Assembly: GCA_015057165.1 (NCBI GenBank)
Contig: SVEY01000002.1
Span: forward strand, 124,001 to 188,000
DNA: 64,000 nt
Source: Lachnospiraceae bacterium
GTDB taxonomy: Bacteria > Bacillota > Clostridia > Lachnospirales > Lachnospiraceae
Direction: 5' to 3'
Position 1 is the first letter of the stretch, and every line of letters starts with the position of its first letter. Made by a program: the position numbers and the translations under genes. Below are positions 8,348 to 19,131 of the stretch, piece by piece. The notes beneath the pieces were generated by a model. That model ran no database searches and was not told where the DNA came from. It worked only from the letters and a program-made list of their open reading frames with translations.

Positions 8348-11300
8348 ATGAAGAAGAAGAACAAGATGAAAGGTATGTTAAAAGGCGTTGCTGCAGCAGG
8401 TATAGTTGCTGGAGGAGCAAGTGCTATTCCTGAAGCGGACGTGGTATTTGCAGCAGAGTTAGAAGAATCTGAGATGGGTTCTGAGTCTCAAGTTGATGTT
8501 GAGTATCTAGAATCTGCATCAGAATCTGCAAGTGAATACGTTAGCGATTCAGCTTCTACTGTAGAGTCTGAGTCTGAGATGGCAAGTGATTTTGCATCAC
8601 AAACTGATGCAAGTATGTCTCAGTCTCTAAGTGAATTAGAAAGTCAGTCCCAAGCAGTATTTGATAGTACAGCAGAGACATTTGGACAAGAAGATGCTGA
8701 GACAATGATGGGTGTTCTAAGTAATCTCGGCGAAGATGAGAAGGCTTATCAGACAGATAAGGGTAATATTCTTGTATATAATGAAACAAGTGATTCATAT
8801 ACAATTTACTACGATCATGATGTTGTAAATAATTCGAGTGAGAATAATTATTCTGTTAATTCCTTTGTAGTAGATGGAGAAGTAGTTACAGAAGATGAAG
8901 ACGGTTCAATTTATGTTGATATGTCTGGTTATTATACAGAAGATGGTATAATCAAGGGCGCTACATTCGTTGATTATAATGTTGATTCTGGTAATAAAGT
9001 ATTTATTAATGGTAACCTTGTATATGAGTATGAGAATTCTTATTATGAAGTGCTTTATCATAATAAACCAATACAATATGTAGGAAAAACCGCAAATGAT
9101 AATCATGTTCAGATCTTGCTTGATGGCGAGAAGGCTTATTTGGATGGAGCTTATTGGGATGAGGATAGATATGGCAACATCACATTTTATGCACCAACAT
9201 GGAACTGGTGGTTTGTAGGTAAGTGGAATTTTGAAGGTGGAGCCGTATATGGTTCTGGTGTAAGATATGATAGAATTGCTAATGCTGAATTCAAGGCTGT
9301 TGATGATTCCTATAAGACAGGAACAAGTGAATTGGCAAGTCAAAGTGAATCTATTAGTGATGCTAGATCTGCTAGCGCAGCAAATTCTGCTTCAGCATCT
9401 ACATCAGCTTCTTCTTCACAATCAACAAGCGCATCTGCATATGCAAGTATGTCTGCTTCACTATCTGGATCAACTTCAGCAAGTGATAGTGCATCAGCAG
9501 CTACATCAACAGAGGCAAGCACAGTAGCAAGTGATTCTGCATCAGCTTCAGCATCTGCAAGTGCAGTAGCAAGTGATTCTGCATCAGCTTCTGCATCAGC
9601 AAGCACAGTAGCAAGTGAATCAGCTACAGCTTCAACAGAAGCAAGCACAGTAGCAAGCTTGTCAGCTTCTACATCATTAGTAGCAAGCGAAGAGGCAACT
9701 GGTGTTGAAAGCACATCAACATCACTATCAGCAGAGGCAAGCACAGCAGCAAGCGAAGCAGCTTCATTATCAGAAGAGACTTCAACAGCAGCAAGTACAG
9801 CAGCCTCATTATCAGAGGAAGTATCAACAGAGGCAAGTACATTAGCTTCATTATCAGAAGAGGCAAGTACAGCAGCAAGTACAGCAACTTCATTATCAGA
9901 AGAAGTATCAACAGCGATATCTGAGTCTGCTAATGAAAGTACAATAAATTCGTTATCAGAAGCAGCAAGTGAAGCAGCAAGTGAGGCAGCTTCAACATCT
10001 GCGACAGAAAGTACAGAAGCATCAACAGTAGCTTCATTATCAGAGGAAGCAAGTACAGCAGCAAGTGAAGCGGCTTCATTATCAGAAGAGGCAAGCACAG
10101 CAGCAAGTACAGCAGCTTCGTTATCAGAGGAAGCAAGCACAGAAGCTTCAACTATAGCATCAAATAGTGCATCTGCTGAGGCTTCAACAGAGGCTAGTAC
10201 TGAGGCATCTACACAGGCTTCAACAGAGGCAAGTGATTCTGCATCAGCTTCAGCATCAGCAAGTGCAGTAGCAAGTGATTCTGCATCAGCTTCTGCATCA
10301 GCAAGCACAGTAGCAAGTGAATCAGCTACGGCTTCAACAGAAGCAAGCACAGTAGCAAGCGATTCGGCTTCTACATCATTAGTAGCAAGCGAAGAGGCAA
10401 CTGGTGTTGAAAGCACATCAACATCACTATCAGCAGAGGCAAGCACAGCAGCAAGCGAAGCAGCTTCATTATCAGAAGAGACTTCAACAGCAGCAAGTAC
10501 AGCAGCCTCATTATCAGAGGAAGTATCAACAGAGGCAAGTACATTAGCTTCATTATCAGAAGAGGCAAGTACAGCAGCAAGTACAGCAACTTCATTATCA
10601 GAAGAAGTATCAACAGCGATATCTGAGTCTGCTAATGAAAGTACAATAAATTCGTTATCAGAAGCAGCAAGTGAAGCAGCAAGTGAGGCAGCTTCAACAT
10701 CTGCGACAGAAAGTACAGAAGCATCAACAGTAGCTTCATTATCAGAGGAGGCAAGTACAGCAGCAAGTGAAGCAGCTTCATTATCAGCAGAGGCAAGCAC
10801 AGCAGCAAGTACAGCAGCTTCATTATCAGAAGAGGCAAGCGCAGAAGCTTCAACTATAGCATCAAATAGTGCATCAGCTGAGGCTTCAACAGAGGCAAGT
10901 ACAGAAGCAAGCACAGAGGCTTCAACTCAGGCTTCATTAGAAGCTAGTACAGAAGCATCAACACAGGCTTCAACAGAAGCAAGTACAGAGGCATCAACCC
11001 AGGCTTCAACAGAAGCTAGTACTGAAGCTAGCACACAGGCCTCATTAGAAGCAAGTACTGAGGCGTCTACACAAGCATCAACAGAGGCAAGTACACAAGC
11101 TTCAACACAAGCATCAACAGAAGCTAGTACTGAAGCATCAACTCAAGCTTCAACTATAGCTAGTACGGAAGCTAGCACAGAAGCATCAACCCAGGCTTCA
11201 ACAGAAGCTAGTACAGAGGCATCAACACAAGCTTCAACAGAGGCTAGTACAGAAGCATCAACACAGGCTTCATTGGAAGCAAGTACAGAGGCTTCAACCC

Positions 11301-14300
11301 AGGCTTCAACAGAGGCAAGCACAGAGGCATCAACACAGGCTTCAACAGAGGCTAGCACGGAAGCATCTACTGCAGCTTCAACAGAGGCAAGCACGGAGGC
11401 TTCAACACAGGCTTCAACAGAAGCAAGTACAGAAGCATCTACACAAGCTTCAACAGAGGCAAGTACTGAAGCTAGCACACAAGCTTCATTAGAAGCTAGT
11501 ACTGAAGCATCAACAGAAGCTTCAACTATAGCTAGTACGGAAGCTAGCACAGAAGCATCAACCCAGGCTTCAACAGAAGCTAGTACAGAGGCATCAACAC
11601 AAGCTTCAACAGAGGCTAGTACAGAAGCATCTACACAAGCTTCAACAGAGGCAAGTACTGAAGCTAGCACACAAGCTTCATTAGAAGCTAGTACTGAAGC
11701 ATCAACACAGGCTTCATTAGAAGCAAGTACAGAGGCATCAACACAAGCTTCAACAGAGGCAAGCACAGAGGCATCTACACAGGCTTCAACAGAGGCTAGC
11801 ACGGAAGCATCTACTGCAGCTTCAACAGAGGCAAGCACAGAGGCTTCAACAGAAGCAAGTACAGAAGCTTCAACAGAGGCTTCATTAGAAGCAAGTACAG
11901 AGGCATCAACACAGGCTTCAACAGAGGCAAGTACAGAGGCATCAACACAAGCTTCAACAGAGGCAAGTACAGAAGCATCAACACAGGCTTCATTAGAAGC
12001 AAGTACTGAGGCGTCTACACAAACATCAACAGAGGCAAGTACAGAAGCTTCTACACAGGCATCAACAGAAGCAAGCACAGAGGCATCAACTCAGGCTTCA
12101 TTAGAAGCTAGTACCGAAGCATCAACAGAGGCTTCAACAGAAGCTAGTACAGAAGCTTCAACCCAGGCTTCGACAGAAGCTAGTACAGAGGCTTCAACAG
12201 AAGCTAGTACAGAGGCTTCTACACAAGCATCAACAGAAGCTAGTACAGATGCATCTACAGAAGCTAGCACAGAGGCTTCAACAGAGGCATCTACAGAAGC
12301 TAGCACAGAGGCTTCAACTATAGCTAGTACGGAAGCTAGCACACAAGCTTCATTAGAGGCAAGTACAGAAGCTTCTACTCAGGCTTCATTAGAAGCTAGT
12401 ACTGAAGCATCAACAGAGGCTTCAACAGAAGCTAGTACAGAAGCTTCAACTCAGGCTTCAACAGAAGCTAGTACAGAAGCATCAACCCAGGCTTCAACAG
12501 AGGCAAGCACAGAGGCTTCAACTCAGGCTTCATTAGAAGCTAGTACTGAAGCATCAACCCAGGCTTCAACAGAAGCATCAACACAAGCTTCAACAGAGGC
12601 AAGTACAGAAGCTAGCACACAGGCTTCAACAGAAGCAAGTACAGAGGCATCAACAGAAGCAAGCACAGAGGCATCAACACAGGCTTCAACAGAGGCTAGT
12701 ACAGAAGCATCAACACAGGCTTCATTAGAAGCAAGTACAGAGGCTTCAACTCAGGCTTCAACAGAAGCAAGTACAGAGGCATCAACACAAGCTTCAACAG
12801 AAGCTAGTACAGAGGCATCAACACAGGCTTCATTAGAAGCAAGTACAGAAGCTTCGACACAGGCAAGTACTGAGGCATCAACACAGGCTTCAACAGAAGC
12901 TTCAACTCAGGCTAGTACAGAGGCTTCTACACAGGCTTCATTGGAAGCAAGCACAGAGGCTTCAACAGAGGCAAGTACAGAAGCATCAACACAAGCTTCA
13001 TTAGAGGCAAGTACAGAGGCAAGTACAGAAGCTAGCACACAGGCTTCAACAGAGGCAAGCACAGAAGCATCTACACAAGCTTCATTAGAGGCAAGTACAG
13101 AGGCATCAACACAGGCTAGTACTGAGGCATCAACTCAAGCTTCAACAGAAGCTTCAACTCAGGCTAGTACAGAGGCTTCTACACAGGCTTCATTAGAAGC
13201 AAGTACAGAGGCATCAACTCAGGCATCAACAGAAGCAAGCACAGAGGCATCTACACAGGCTTCATTGGAAGCAAGTACAGAAGCAAGCACAGAGGCATCT
13301 ACACAGGCTTCATTAGAAGCAAGTACTGAAGCATCAACACAGGCTTCAACAGAAGCAAGTACAGAGGCATCAACACAAGCTTCATTAGAAGCAAGTACAG
13401 AGGCTTCAACTCAGGCTTCATTAGAAGCAAGTACTGAAGCATCAACCCAGGCTTCAACAGAAGCTAGTACTGAGGCATCAACACAAGCATCAACACAGGC
13501 TTCATTAGAAGCAAGTACAGAAGCTTCGACACAGGCAAGTACTGAGGCATCAACACAGGCTTCGACAGAAGCTAGTACAGAAGCATCAACACAGGCTTCA
13601 TTAGAGGCAAGTACAGAAGCATCAACACAGGCTTCAACAGAGGCAAGTACAGAAGCATCTACCCAGGCTTCAACAGAAGCTAGCACAGAGGCTTCAACTC
13701 AAGCTTCAACAGAAGCTTCAACACAAGCATCAACAGAGGCTAGTACTGAAGCTTCAACACAAGCATCAACAGAGGCTAGTACGGAGGCATCAACACAGGC
13801 TTCGACAGAAGCTAGTACAGAAGCATCAACCCAGGCTTCAACAGAGGCTAGTACTGAAGCTTCAACACAAGCATCAACAGAGGCTAGTACTGAGGCATCA
13901 ACCCAGGCTTCAACAGAAGCAAGTACAGAAGCATCAACACAGGCTTCAACAGAGGCTAGTACTGAAGCTTCAACACAAGCATCAACAGAGGCTAGTACAG
14001 AAGCTTCGACACAGGCAAGTACTGAGGCATCTACCCAGGCTTCAACAGAAGCTAGTACTGAGGCATCAACACAAGCTTCAACACAGGCAAGTACAGAGGC
14101 TTCAACACAGGCTTCAACTATAGCTAGTACGGAAGCAAGCACAGAAGCTTCAACCCAGGCTTCAACAGAAGCAAGCACAGAGGCATCAACCCAGGCTTCA
14201 ACAGAAGCAAGTACAGAAGCATCAACCCAGGCTTCAACAGAGGCAAGCACAGAAGCATCAACACAAGCTTCAACACAGGCAAGTACAGAGGCTTCAACAC

Positions 14301-16183
14301 AGGCTTCAACTATAGCTAGTACGGAAGCAAGCACAGAAGCTTCAACCCAGGCTTCAACAGAAGCAAGCACAGAGGCATCAACCCAGGCTTCAACAGAAGC
14401 AAGTACAGAAGCATCAACCCAGGCTTCAACAGAGGCAAGCACAGAAGCATCAACACAAGCTTCAACAGAGGCTAGTACTGAGGCATCTACAGCAGCTTCA
14501 ACAGAGGCAAGTACAGAGGCTTCAACACAGGCTTCAACAGAAGCAAGTACAGAAGCATCAACACAGGCTTCAACAGAGGCAAGTACAGAGGCTTCATTAG
14601 AAGCAAGTACTGAAGCATCAACACAGGCTTCATTAGAAGCAAGTACAGAAGCATCAACACAGGCTTCAACAGAAGCAAGTACAGAAGCATCAACACAGGC
14701 TTCATTAGAAGCAAGTACTGAGGCGTCTACACAAGCATCAACAGATGCAAGTACAGAGGCATCAACAGAAGCTAGTACTGAAGCATCTACACAGGCTTCA
14801 ACAGAAGCAAGTACAGAAGCATCTACAGTAGCTTCAACAGAAGCAAGTACAGAGGCTTCAACACAAGCTTCAACAGAGGCAAGCACTGAGGCATCTACAC
14901 AGGCTTCATTAGAGGCTAGTACTGAAGCAAGTACAGAAGCATCAACACAGGCTTCAACAGAGGCAAGTACAGAGGCATCAACACAGGCTTCAACAGAGGC
15001 TAGTACTGAGGCATCTACACAAGCTTCATTAGAGGCAAGTACAGAGGCATCAACAGAGGCTAGTACAGAAGCTAGTACTGAAGCTAGCACACAGGCTTCA
15101 ACAGAGGCAAGCACTGAAGGATCAACACAGGCTTCAACAGAAGCAAGTACAGAGGCATCTACAGAAGCTAGTACAGAAGCAAGCACTGAGGCATCTACCC
15201 AGGCTTCAACAGAGGCAAGTACAGAAGCAAGCACTGAGGCATCTACACAGGCTTCAACAGAGGCAAGTACTGAAGAATCAACACAAGCATCAACAGAGGC
15301 TAGTACAGAAGCATCAACACAGGCATCAACAGAAGCTTCAACTATAGCTAGTACAGAAGCAAGCACTGAAGGATCAACACAAGCTTCAACAGTAGCAAGT
15401 ACAGAAGCGTCAACACAGGCTTCAACAGAGGCTAGTACAGAGGCAAGTACAACAGCATCAACAGAGGCAAGTACAGAAGCATCAACACAGGCTTCAACAG
15501 AAGCAAGCACAGAGGCATCAACACAAGCTTCAGACAGTGGATTATCATCTGATGATGAATCAAGTATTTCAAGTGCTTCTGCTTCAGCATCAGCAAGTAC
15601 TGAGGCTTCAACAGAGGCAAGTACAGAAGCAAGCACAGAGGCTAGTACAGAAGCAAGTACTGAGGCTAGTACAACTGCATCAACACTTGCAAGCACAGAG
15701 GCAAGCTTGTCAGCTTCAACATTAGCTTCAACAGAGGCATCAACTGCAGCAGCAACGAGCGAAACAGCTTCTTCAGTAGCTCCTGTTATTGATACAACAT
15801 TTGCAACAGCAGACGGTGTGGCTCCTACACCAGTAGCCTTCGCTGATCAGACTATGGCAACAGCGGCACCTGCAGTAGATGGAGCAGCAGTAGCACCTGC
15901 AGCACCGGCAGCTCCAGCAGCACCAGCGGCAGCTACTCCAGCAACACCAACAGTTGCTATTCCAGATGAGACTACACCACTTGCAGGAGGAGATGAACTT
16001 GTTACTATTGGTGATGATGAGACTCCACTTGCAGAAGGTGAGAACCAAATTAAGAATTTCTGGTGGATACTTCTAGTAATTGCAGCAGCTGTAACAGGTA
16101 AGACTGTATATGACAAGAAGAATAATAAGGGTATCTTCAAGAAGCAAGAAGCTAGTGAAGACAATAAAGATTCTAATAAGTAA
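8348..16183 (+). CDS. Giant serine-rich-repeat surface glycoprotein (aSec substrate)
   Basis: This is the likely cargo of the downstream accessory Sec system: 2611 residues from ATG 8348, which has AAGGGG eight bases upstream (an in-frame start at 8282 lies upstream of the promoter). Order of parts: basic N-terminus and a glycine-rich hydrophobic signal ([14 protein letters not shown], about residues 13-26) with probable cleavage near VFAA (about 36); a short Ser/Glu-rich stretch (about 40-110); a unique, Tyr/Asp/Asn-rich folded region (about 115-325), presumably the binding region; a repeat region of about 2150 residues built on Ser/Thr/Glu/Gln/Ala; a Pro/Ala stalk; two TPLA motifs (DETTPLA and DDETPLA); one membrane helix ([13 protein letters not shown]); and a basic tail of about 30 residues. 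There is no LPXTG and no KxYKxGKxW signal motif. The folded region matches nothing I recognise. Confidence 0.85.
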   Translation: MKKKNKMKGMLKGVAAAGIVAGGASAIPEADVVFAAELEESEMGSESQVDVEYLESASESASEYVSDSASTVESESEMASDFASQTDASMSQSLSELESQSQAVFDSTAETFGQEDAETMMGVLSNLGEDEKAYQTDKGNILVYNETSDSYTIYYDHDVVNNSSENNYSVNSFVVDGEVVTEDEDGSIYVDMSGYYTEDGIIKGATFVDYNVDSGNKVFINGNLVYEYENSYYEVLYHNKPIQYVGKTANDNHVQILLDGEKAYLDGAYWDEDRYGNITFYAPTWNWWFVGKWNFEGGAVYGSGVRYDRIANAEFKAVDDSYKTGTSELASQSESISDARSASAANSASASTSASSSQSTSASAYASMSASLSGSTSASDSASAATSTEASTVASDSASASASASAVASDSASASASASTVASESATASTEASTVASLSASTSLVASEEATGVESTSTSLSAEASTAASEAASLSEETSTAASTAASLSEEVSTEASTLASLSEEASTAASTATSLSEEVSTAISESANESTINSLSEAASEAASEAASTSATESTEASTVASLSEEASTAASEAASLSEEASTAASTAASLSEEASTEASTIASNSASAEASTEASTEASTQASTEASDSASASASASAVASDSASASASASTVASESATASTEASTVASDSASTSLVASEEATGVESTSTSLSAEASTAASEAASLSEETSTAASTAASLSEEVSTEASTLASLSEEASTAASTATSLSEEVSTAISESANESTINSLSEAASEAASEAASTSATESTEASTVASLSEEASTAASEAASLSAEASTAASTAASLSEEASAEASTIASNSASAEASTEASTEASTEASTQASLEASTEASTQASTEASTEASTQASTEASTEASTQASLEASTEASTQASTEASTQASTQASTEASTEASTQASTIASTEASTEASTQASTEASTEASTQASTEASTEASTQASLEASTEASTQASTEASTEASTQASTEASTEASTAASTEASTEASTQASTEASTEASTQASTEASTEASTQASLEASTEASTEASTIASTEASTEASTQASTEASTEASTQASTEASTEASTQASTEASTEASTQASLEASTEASTQASLEASTEASTQASTEASTEASTQASTEASTEASTAASTEASTEASTEASTEASTEASLEASTEASTQASTEASTEASTQASTEASTEASTQASLEASTEASTQTSTEASTEASTQASTEASTEASTQASLEASTEASTEASTEASTEASTQASTEASTEASTEASTEASTQASTEASTDASTEASTEASTEASTEASTEASTIASTEASTQASLEASTEASTQASLEASTEASTEASTEASTEASTQASTEASTEASTQASTEASTEASTQASLEASTEASTQASTEASTQASTEASTEASTQASTEASTEASTEASTEASTQASTEASTEASTQASLEASTEASTQASTEASTEASTQASTEASTEASTQASLEASTEASTQASTEASTQASTEASTQASTEASTQASLEASTEASTEASTEASTQASLEASTEASTEASTQASTEASTEASTQASLEASTEASTQASTEASTQASTEASTQASTEASTQASLEASTEASTQASTEASTEASTQASLEASTEASTEASTQASLEASTEASTQASTEASTEASTQASLEASTEASTQASLEASTEASTQASTEASTEASTQASTQASLEASTEASTQASTEASTQASTEASTEASTQASLEASTEASTQASTEASTEASTQASTEASTEASTQASTEASTQASTEASTEASTQASTEASTEASTQASTEASTEASTQASTEASTEASTQASTEASTEASTQASTEASTEASTQASTEASTEASTQASTEASTEASTQASTEASTQASTEASTEASTQASTQASTEASTQASTIASTEASTEASTQASTEASTEASTQASTEASTEASTQASTEASTEASTQASTQASTEASTQASTIASTEASTEASTQASTEASTEASTQASTEASTEASTQASTEASTEASTQASTEASTEASTAASTEASTEASTQASTEASTEASTQASTEASTEASLEASTEASTQASLEASTEASTQASTEASTEASTQASLEASTEASTQASTDASTEASTEASTEASTQASTEASTEASTVASTEASTEASTQASTEASTEASTQASLEASTEASTEASTQASTEASTEASTQASTEASTEASTQASLEASTEASTEASTEASTEASTQASTEASTEGSTQASTEASTEASTEASTEASTEASTQASTEASTEASTEASTQASTEASTEESTQASTEASTEASTQASTEASTIASTEASTEGSTQASTVASTEASTQASTEASTEASTTASTEASTEASTQASTEASTEASTQASDSGLSSDDESSISSASASASASTEASTEASTEASTEASTEASTEASTTASTLASTEASLSASTLASTEASTAAATSETASSVAPVIDTTFATADGVAPTPVAFADQTMATAAPAVDGAAVAPAAPAAPAAPAAATPATPTVAIPDETTPLAGGDELVTIGDDETPLAEGENQIKNFWWILLVIAAAVTGKTVYDKKNNKGIFKKQEASEDNKDSNK
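9527..10930 (+). repeat. Tandem 702-bp duplication inside the adhesin gene
   Basis: Two adjacent copies (9527-10228 and 10229-10930) encode 234 residues each and are nearly identical in DNA. Two independent landmarks, the starts of the GCAAGTGATTCTGC and GGTGTTGAAAGC strings, are both exactly 702 bases apart. The copies diverge only at scattered bases and near their ends, so the duplication looks recent and frame-preserving. Confidence 0.9.
10880..15530 (+). repeat. Tetrapeptide (ASTE/ASTQ) repeat array in adhesin
   Basis: About 4.65 kb is built on a 12-base unit encoding A-S-T-E or A-S-T-Q, with frequent ASLE, ASTI or ASTA variants and a common 12-residue higher order ([12 protein letters not shown], 36 bases). 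Synonymous drift (TCA/AGC/AGT for Ser, GAA/GAG for Glu) keeps the DNA less uniform than the protein. It ends where [10 protein letters not shown] interrupts the pattern. Every second or third residue is a possible O-glycosylation site, and the Glu content makes the backbone strongly acidic. Confidence 0.9.
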
Positions 16184-16202
16184 TTCTTATTACTTACTTA
16201 AG

Positions 16203-16234
16203 AAAGGACTTGGCATTTTTTGTCAAGTCCTTTT
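16203..16234 (+). terminator. Terminator or attenuator between adhesin and secY2
   Basis: A 10-bp stem (16203-16212 with 16224-16233) closes a T-rich loop and ends in TTTT. It stands 20 bases after the adhesin stop and about 60 before secY2, so it could let the abundant cargo mRNA end while some transcripts read into the export genes. Confidence 0.75.
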
Positions 16235-16295
16235 AATGTGCTAATAAATGCTTTATAATATATATGTTATATTTTTTCTAAGGATAGATAGTATC

Positions 16296-17504
16296 ATGAA
16301 AAAAGGTAAGGGTATACAACACGAAATATTTGTAAAAAAAGCATTATTTACAGGGATTATTATCCTTGTATATCTAATTGGAAGGTCGCTTCCGCTCTTT
16401 GGAATGGATGTATCTGTTGAGAAGATAGAAGATATAGACGTTCAACTTCTTTTACTTCAGACTGTAAATGGAGATAGGTATCAGAATTCTATTTTTACAT
16501 TAGGTGTTTTTCCATATATGATTGCAAGCCTTGTGATGCAAATAATAGTTGCAACGCTTAGTTCTGATAAAAAATCAAGAGTTTCGCAGGTTGGACTTAA
16601 CAGATTATCACTTAATGTAATGCTGATTATTGCTATTATTCAAGCAATCTACAAAGTTGGTAATCTTTCATTTAGATACACAGATGAGAATTTGCTTATT
16701 GCAAAAGCTGTTGTCGTAATTCAGATGGTGGCAGGAGCATTTATAATTCTATGGATGTCTGATAGGAATAGTAAATACGGTATTGGAGGACAAACTACTT
16801 TAATATATATTAATATTTTAGATAGTCTGACATCCGCAATACAAGGAAATCCATTTGTGAAGACAATAATTCCTATAGTTATTTCTATTGTTATTATGGT
16901 GGTTGTAATTATAATGGAAAATGCTGAGAAGAGAATACCTGTACAAAGGGTTTCAATACATAGCATATATGCAGATAAGAATTATATGGCAATAAAGCTT
17001 AATCCAATAGGGGTTATGCCTGTAATGTTTTCTTCTGCTGTGTTTATGTTACTTCAGATTTTTGCATCTTTTTTGGGAGTTTTATTTCCAAATAGTGAAG
17101 CTATAATTTGGCTTAATGATAATATGGCTCTTTCGCACCTTCTAGGTGTAATTGTGTATATTGGTGTGCTGTATTTTCTGACAATAGCTATGGCATTGGT
17201 ATTTATTAGTCCCAAGGATTTGACGGAGCAATTCTTGAAAAGTGGAGATAGTATAGTTAATCTTCATGCTGGTAAGGATACCAAGAAATATTTGAGAAAA
17301 CAGGTGCTTTCTATGAGTATATTTAGCTCAACAATCATGAGCATTTGTATTCTTATTCCCATGCTACTTGAGAGATTTGATATTATTAGTGGGTCGCTGG
17401 CGATACTTCCGTCTTCCTTTATGCTTCTTGCAGGTATTTTCTATAATTTGTACCAAGAAGTAATTACAATAAGAAATTATGATGAATATAAACCTTTCAT
17501 ATAG
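16296..17504 (+). CDS. secY2: Accessory Sec translocon channel SecY2
   Basis: This is a SecY-family membrane channel of 402 residues with about ten hydrophobic segments, shorter than housekeeping SecY (about 430-440). Recognisable parts are the plug-proximal segment with GVFPYMIASLVMQII, the YGIGGQTTLIYIN stretch equivalent to the cytoplasmic C4 region of SecY, and the later INPIGVMP-like segment (KLNPIGVMPVMF). SecY2 works with SecA2 to export serine-rich glycoproteins. I chose ATG 16296 (AAGGAT upstream, homologous basic N-terminus) over ATG 16248, which would add a hydrophobic extension. It lies between the giant adhesin gene and asp1, the classical position. No SecE2/SecG-like Asp4/Asp5 gene is visible. 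Confidence 0.88.
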   Translation: MKKGKGIQHEIFVKKALFTGIIILVYLIGRSLPLFGMDVSVEKIEDIDVQLLLLQTVNGDRYQNSIFTLGVFPYMIASLVMQIIVATLSSDKKSRVSQVGLNRLSLNVMLIIAIIQAIYKVGNLSFRYTDENLLIAKAVVVIQMVAGAFIILWMSDRNSKYGIGGQTTLIYINILDSLTSAIQGNPFVKTIIPIVISIVIMVVVIIMENAEKRIPVQRVSIHSIYADKNYMAIKLNPIGVMPVMFSSAVFMLLQIFASFLGVLFPNSEAIIWLNDNMALSHLLGVIVYIGVLYFLTIAMALVFISPKDLTEQFLKSGDSIVNLHAGKDTKKYLRKQVLSMSIFSSTIMSICILIPMLLERFDIISGSLAILPSSFMLLAGIFYNLYQEVITIRNYDEYKPFI

Positions 17505-17535
17505 GTCTTGGTTAGAATATATATAGGAGTGATAA

Positions 17536-19131
17536 ATGGTTATATTTGTTCCCGCATGGTATAAAAACAATGAATGGTGTGAGAATGAGCAGAATTGGCA
17601 TGAACGTAAAATGCATACGGAATTTGATGATACTGTCAAACAGATTCAGTTATATCACAGAAATAAAGCCTTTGAGTATAGTATTTGTATATTAGGATTC
17701 TCCCCTAATTTTAGGCATTTTCTTCATAGACAAGGGGTGTACAAAGCACCTTATTTCTCTGTATTTGATGCTATAAACGAGTGTGAGGGAAAGAGGGCAA
17801 AGGTATTTTCATATCATGATTTTGACTGGATTCCTCACACAGAATTCTTGTATACACCTTTCGTAATTGCAGCTATGTTTCATGGTAGAAAGTATGCTCA
17901 ATTAGAATTTGGTGAAGACGGTAATCTAATTCGTATTGATATGTACGAAGGAGATTCTGTTGCAATTCGTAACATTTATGATGATAGAGGCTTTGTATCC
18001 TCTGCTATTATGTATGATGATAAAGGACCAGTTTATCAGGATTATTATACCGAAAACGGAACATGGAAGATCAGAGAATTCTTCGATGATAATCATGTCG
18101 AGATTAATAAGGAACGTAATTTCTATGTCCTGAGTGTAGATGGAAATAATCGCGAAGAAATTCCTTTTAAGAAGGATAGATATAATAACTTAGAAAAGGT
18201 GATTTCTGAGATATTTAACTCATTCGTGAGTAAGTTATCTGAGAATGACATATTCTGTGTTGCTATGCATAACTTGCATGATAGGATTATTATGGATAAT
18301 CTTGAAGGGCGAAGGACAGTGCTATCGTTCTTTGGTGATAGATATACGCAAGATGATAAGATTACCAGACTCCTTCTAACTAGAGCAAATTATATCGTTA
18401 CGGATTCTAAGATAGAATGTGATAAGATCAAGGATTATCTTGGTGATGGATATAATAATGTTATTAATATTACACCATTTGATACAAGAAAAGAAATAGG
18501 AATCAGTGGCCATTTGACAGTTCAAAAGATATTAGTTGCAGTAGATGATTTGCCCTCAGATAATTTTGAGAAATTAGTATTAATATTTGCAAAATATTTT
18601 GAGGAAAATGATAAAGCAAGAGTATGTTTTTTTACTCGAAAAGCAGATGTTGGACTGCCTAAGAAGTTGCTTTCTGATACACGACAGGTTCTAGAGTCTA
18701 ATGGATATGATAGTAGAATGGCATTAGAAGATGATGATAATAATACAGCTGAGAATACCCTTGATGATATGGAGGAAGTGCCAATTAAATTCTTTGTTGA
18801 ACAGTGTGTAGATGAGTTATCAGCAAGTAAGTGTATAAGAGAGCAGAGATTAATAATTAATTTGTCTAATTCGGCTAATCTTTACTTGCAGATAAGTGGA
18901 GTAAGTTTCGGAATACCACAAGTGGTTAGTGAGGAGAGCCAATATGTTCGTCATGGATTAAATGGTCAAATTGTCAAGAATTTTGAGAATTTGCCTAAAG
19001 TTTTGAAATATTACTTATCAAGCCTTAATAATTGGAATAATGCAATGATTCAGGCTTACGAGATAGGTGAGAATTATACTACAAGAAGATTAGTTGAAAA
19101 GTGGAAAGAGGTTTTAAAGAGCATTGGATGA
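17536..19131 (+). CDS. asp1: Accessory Sec protein Asp1
   Basis: This 531-residue cytoplasmic protein begins MVIFVPAWYKNNEWCENEQN, matching the (F/Y)xPxWYxxxxxW start typical of Asp1. Asp1 has a glycosyltransferase-B-like fold without known transferase activity and forms a complex with Asp2 and Asp3 that is needed for adhesin export with SecA2. The middle holds a beta-rich insert with FFDDNHVEIN, and the C-terminal part (GVSFGIPQVVSEES and onward) resembles a nucleotide-sugar-binding half. The start has AGGAGTGAT upstream, and the end overlaps asp2 by eight bases. An acidic stretch around residue 400 (DDDNNTAENTLDDMEEV) looks like a disordered loop. Confidence 0.85.
   Translation: MVIFVPAWYKNNEWCENEQNWHERKMHTEFDDTVKQIQLYHRNKAFEYSICILGFSPNFRHFLHRQGVYKAPYFSVFDAINECEGKRAKVFSYHDFDWIPHTEFLYTPFVIAAMFHGRKYAQLEFGEDGNLIRIDMYEGDSVAIRNIYDDRGFVSSAIMYDDKGPVYQDYYTENGTWKIREFFDDNHVEINKERNFYVLSVDGNNREEIPFKKDRYNNLEKVISEIFNSFVSKLSENDIFCVAMHNLHDRIIMDNLEGRRTVLSFFGDRYTQDDKITRLLLTRANYIVTDSKIECDKIKDYLGDGYNNVINITPFDTRKEIGISGHLTVQKILVAVDDLPSDNFEKLVLIFAKYFEENDKARVCFFTRKADVGLPKKLLSDTRQVLESNGYDSRMALEDDDNNTAENTLDDMEEVPIKFFVEQCVDELSASKCIREQRLIINLSNSANLYLQISGVSFGIPQVVSEESQYVRHGLNGQIVKNFENLPKVLKYYLSSLNNWNNAMIQAYEIGENYTTRRLVEKWKEVLKSIG

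Noticed and set aside
9340-10914. Minus-strand open frame of 524 codons opposite the adhesin repeats
   Set aside because: It is a mirror of the 12-base repeat: the antisense of GCA/TCA/ACA/GAA codons has no stops. The product is a repeat of Ala/Ser/Val/Leu with no start signals.
10880-15530. Possible CRISPR array or satellite DNA
   Set aside because: The repeats are short, contiguous, in frame and lack unique spacers; they are coding repeats of the adhesin.
13699-15696. Minus-strand open frame of 665 codons, and similar frames at 11143-12078 and 13411-13686
   Set aside because: Same cause as above: antisense shadow of the ASTE/ASTQ array, with no ribosome site or independent codon pattern.
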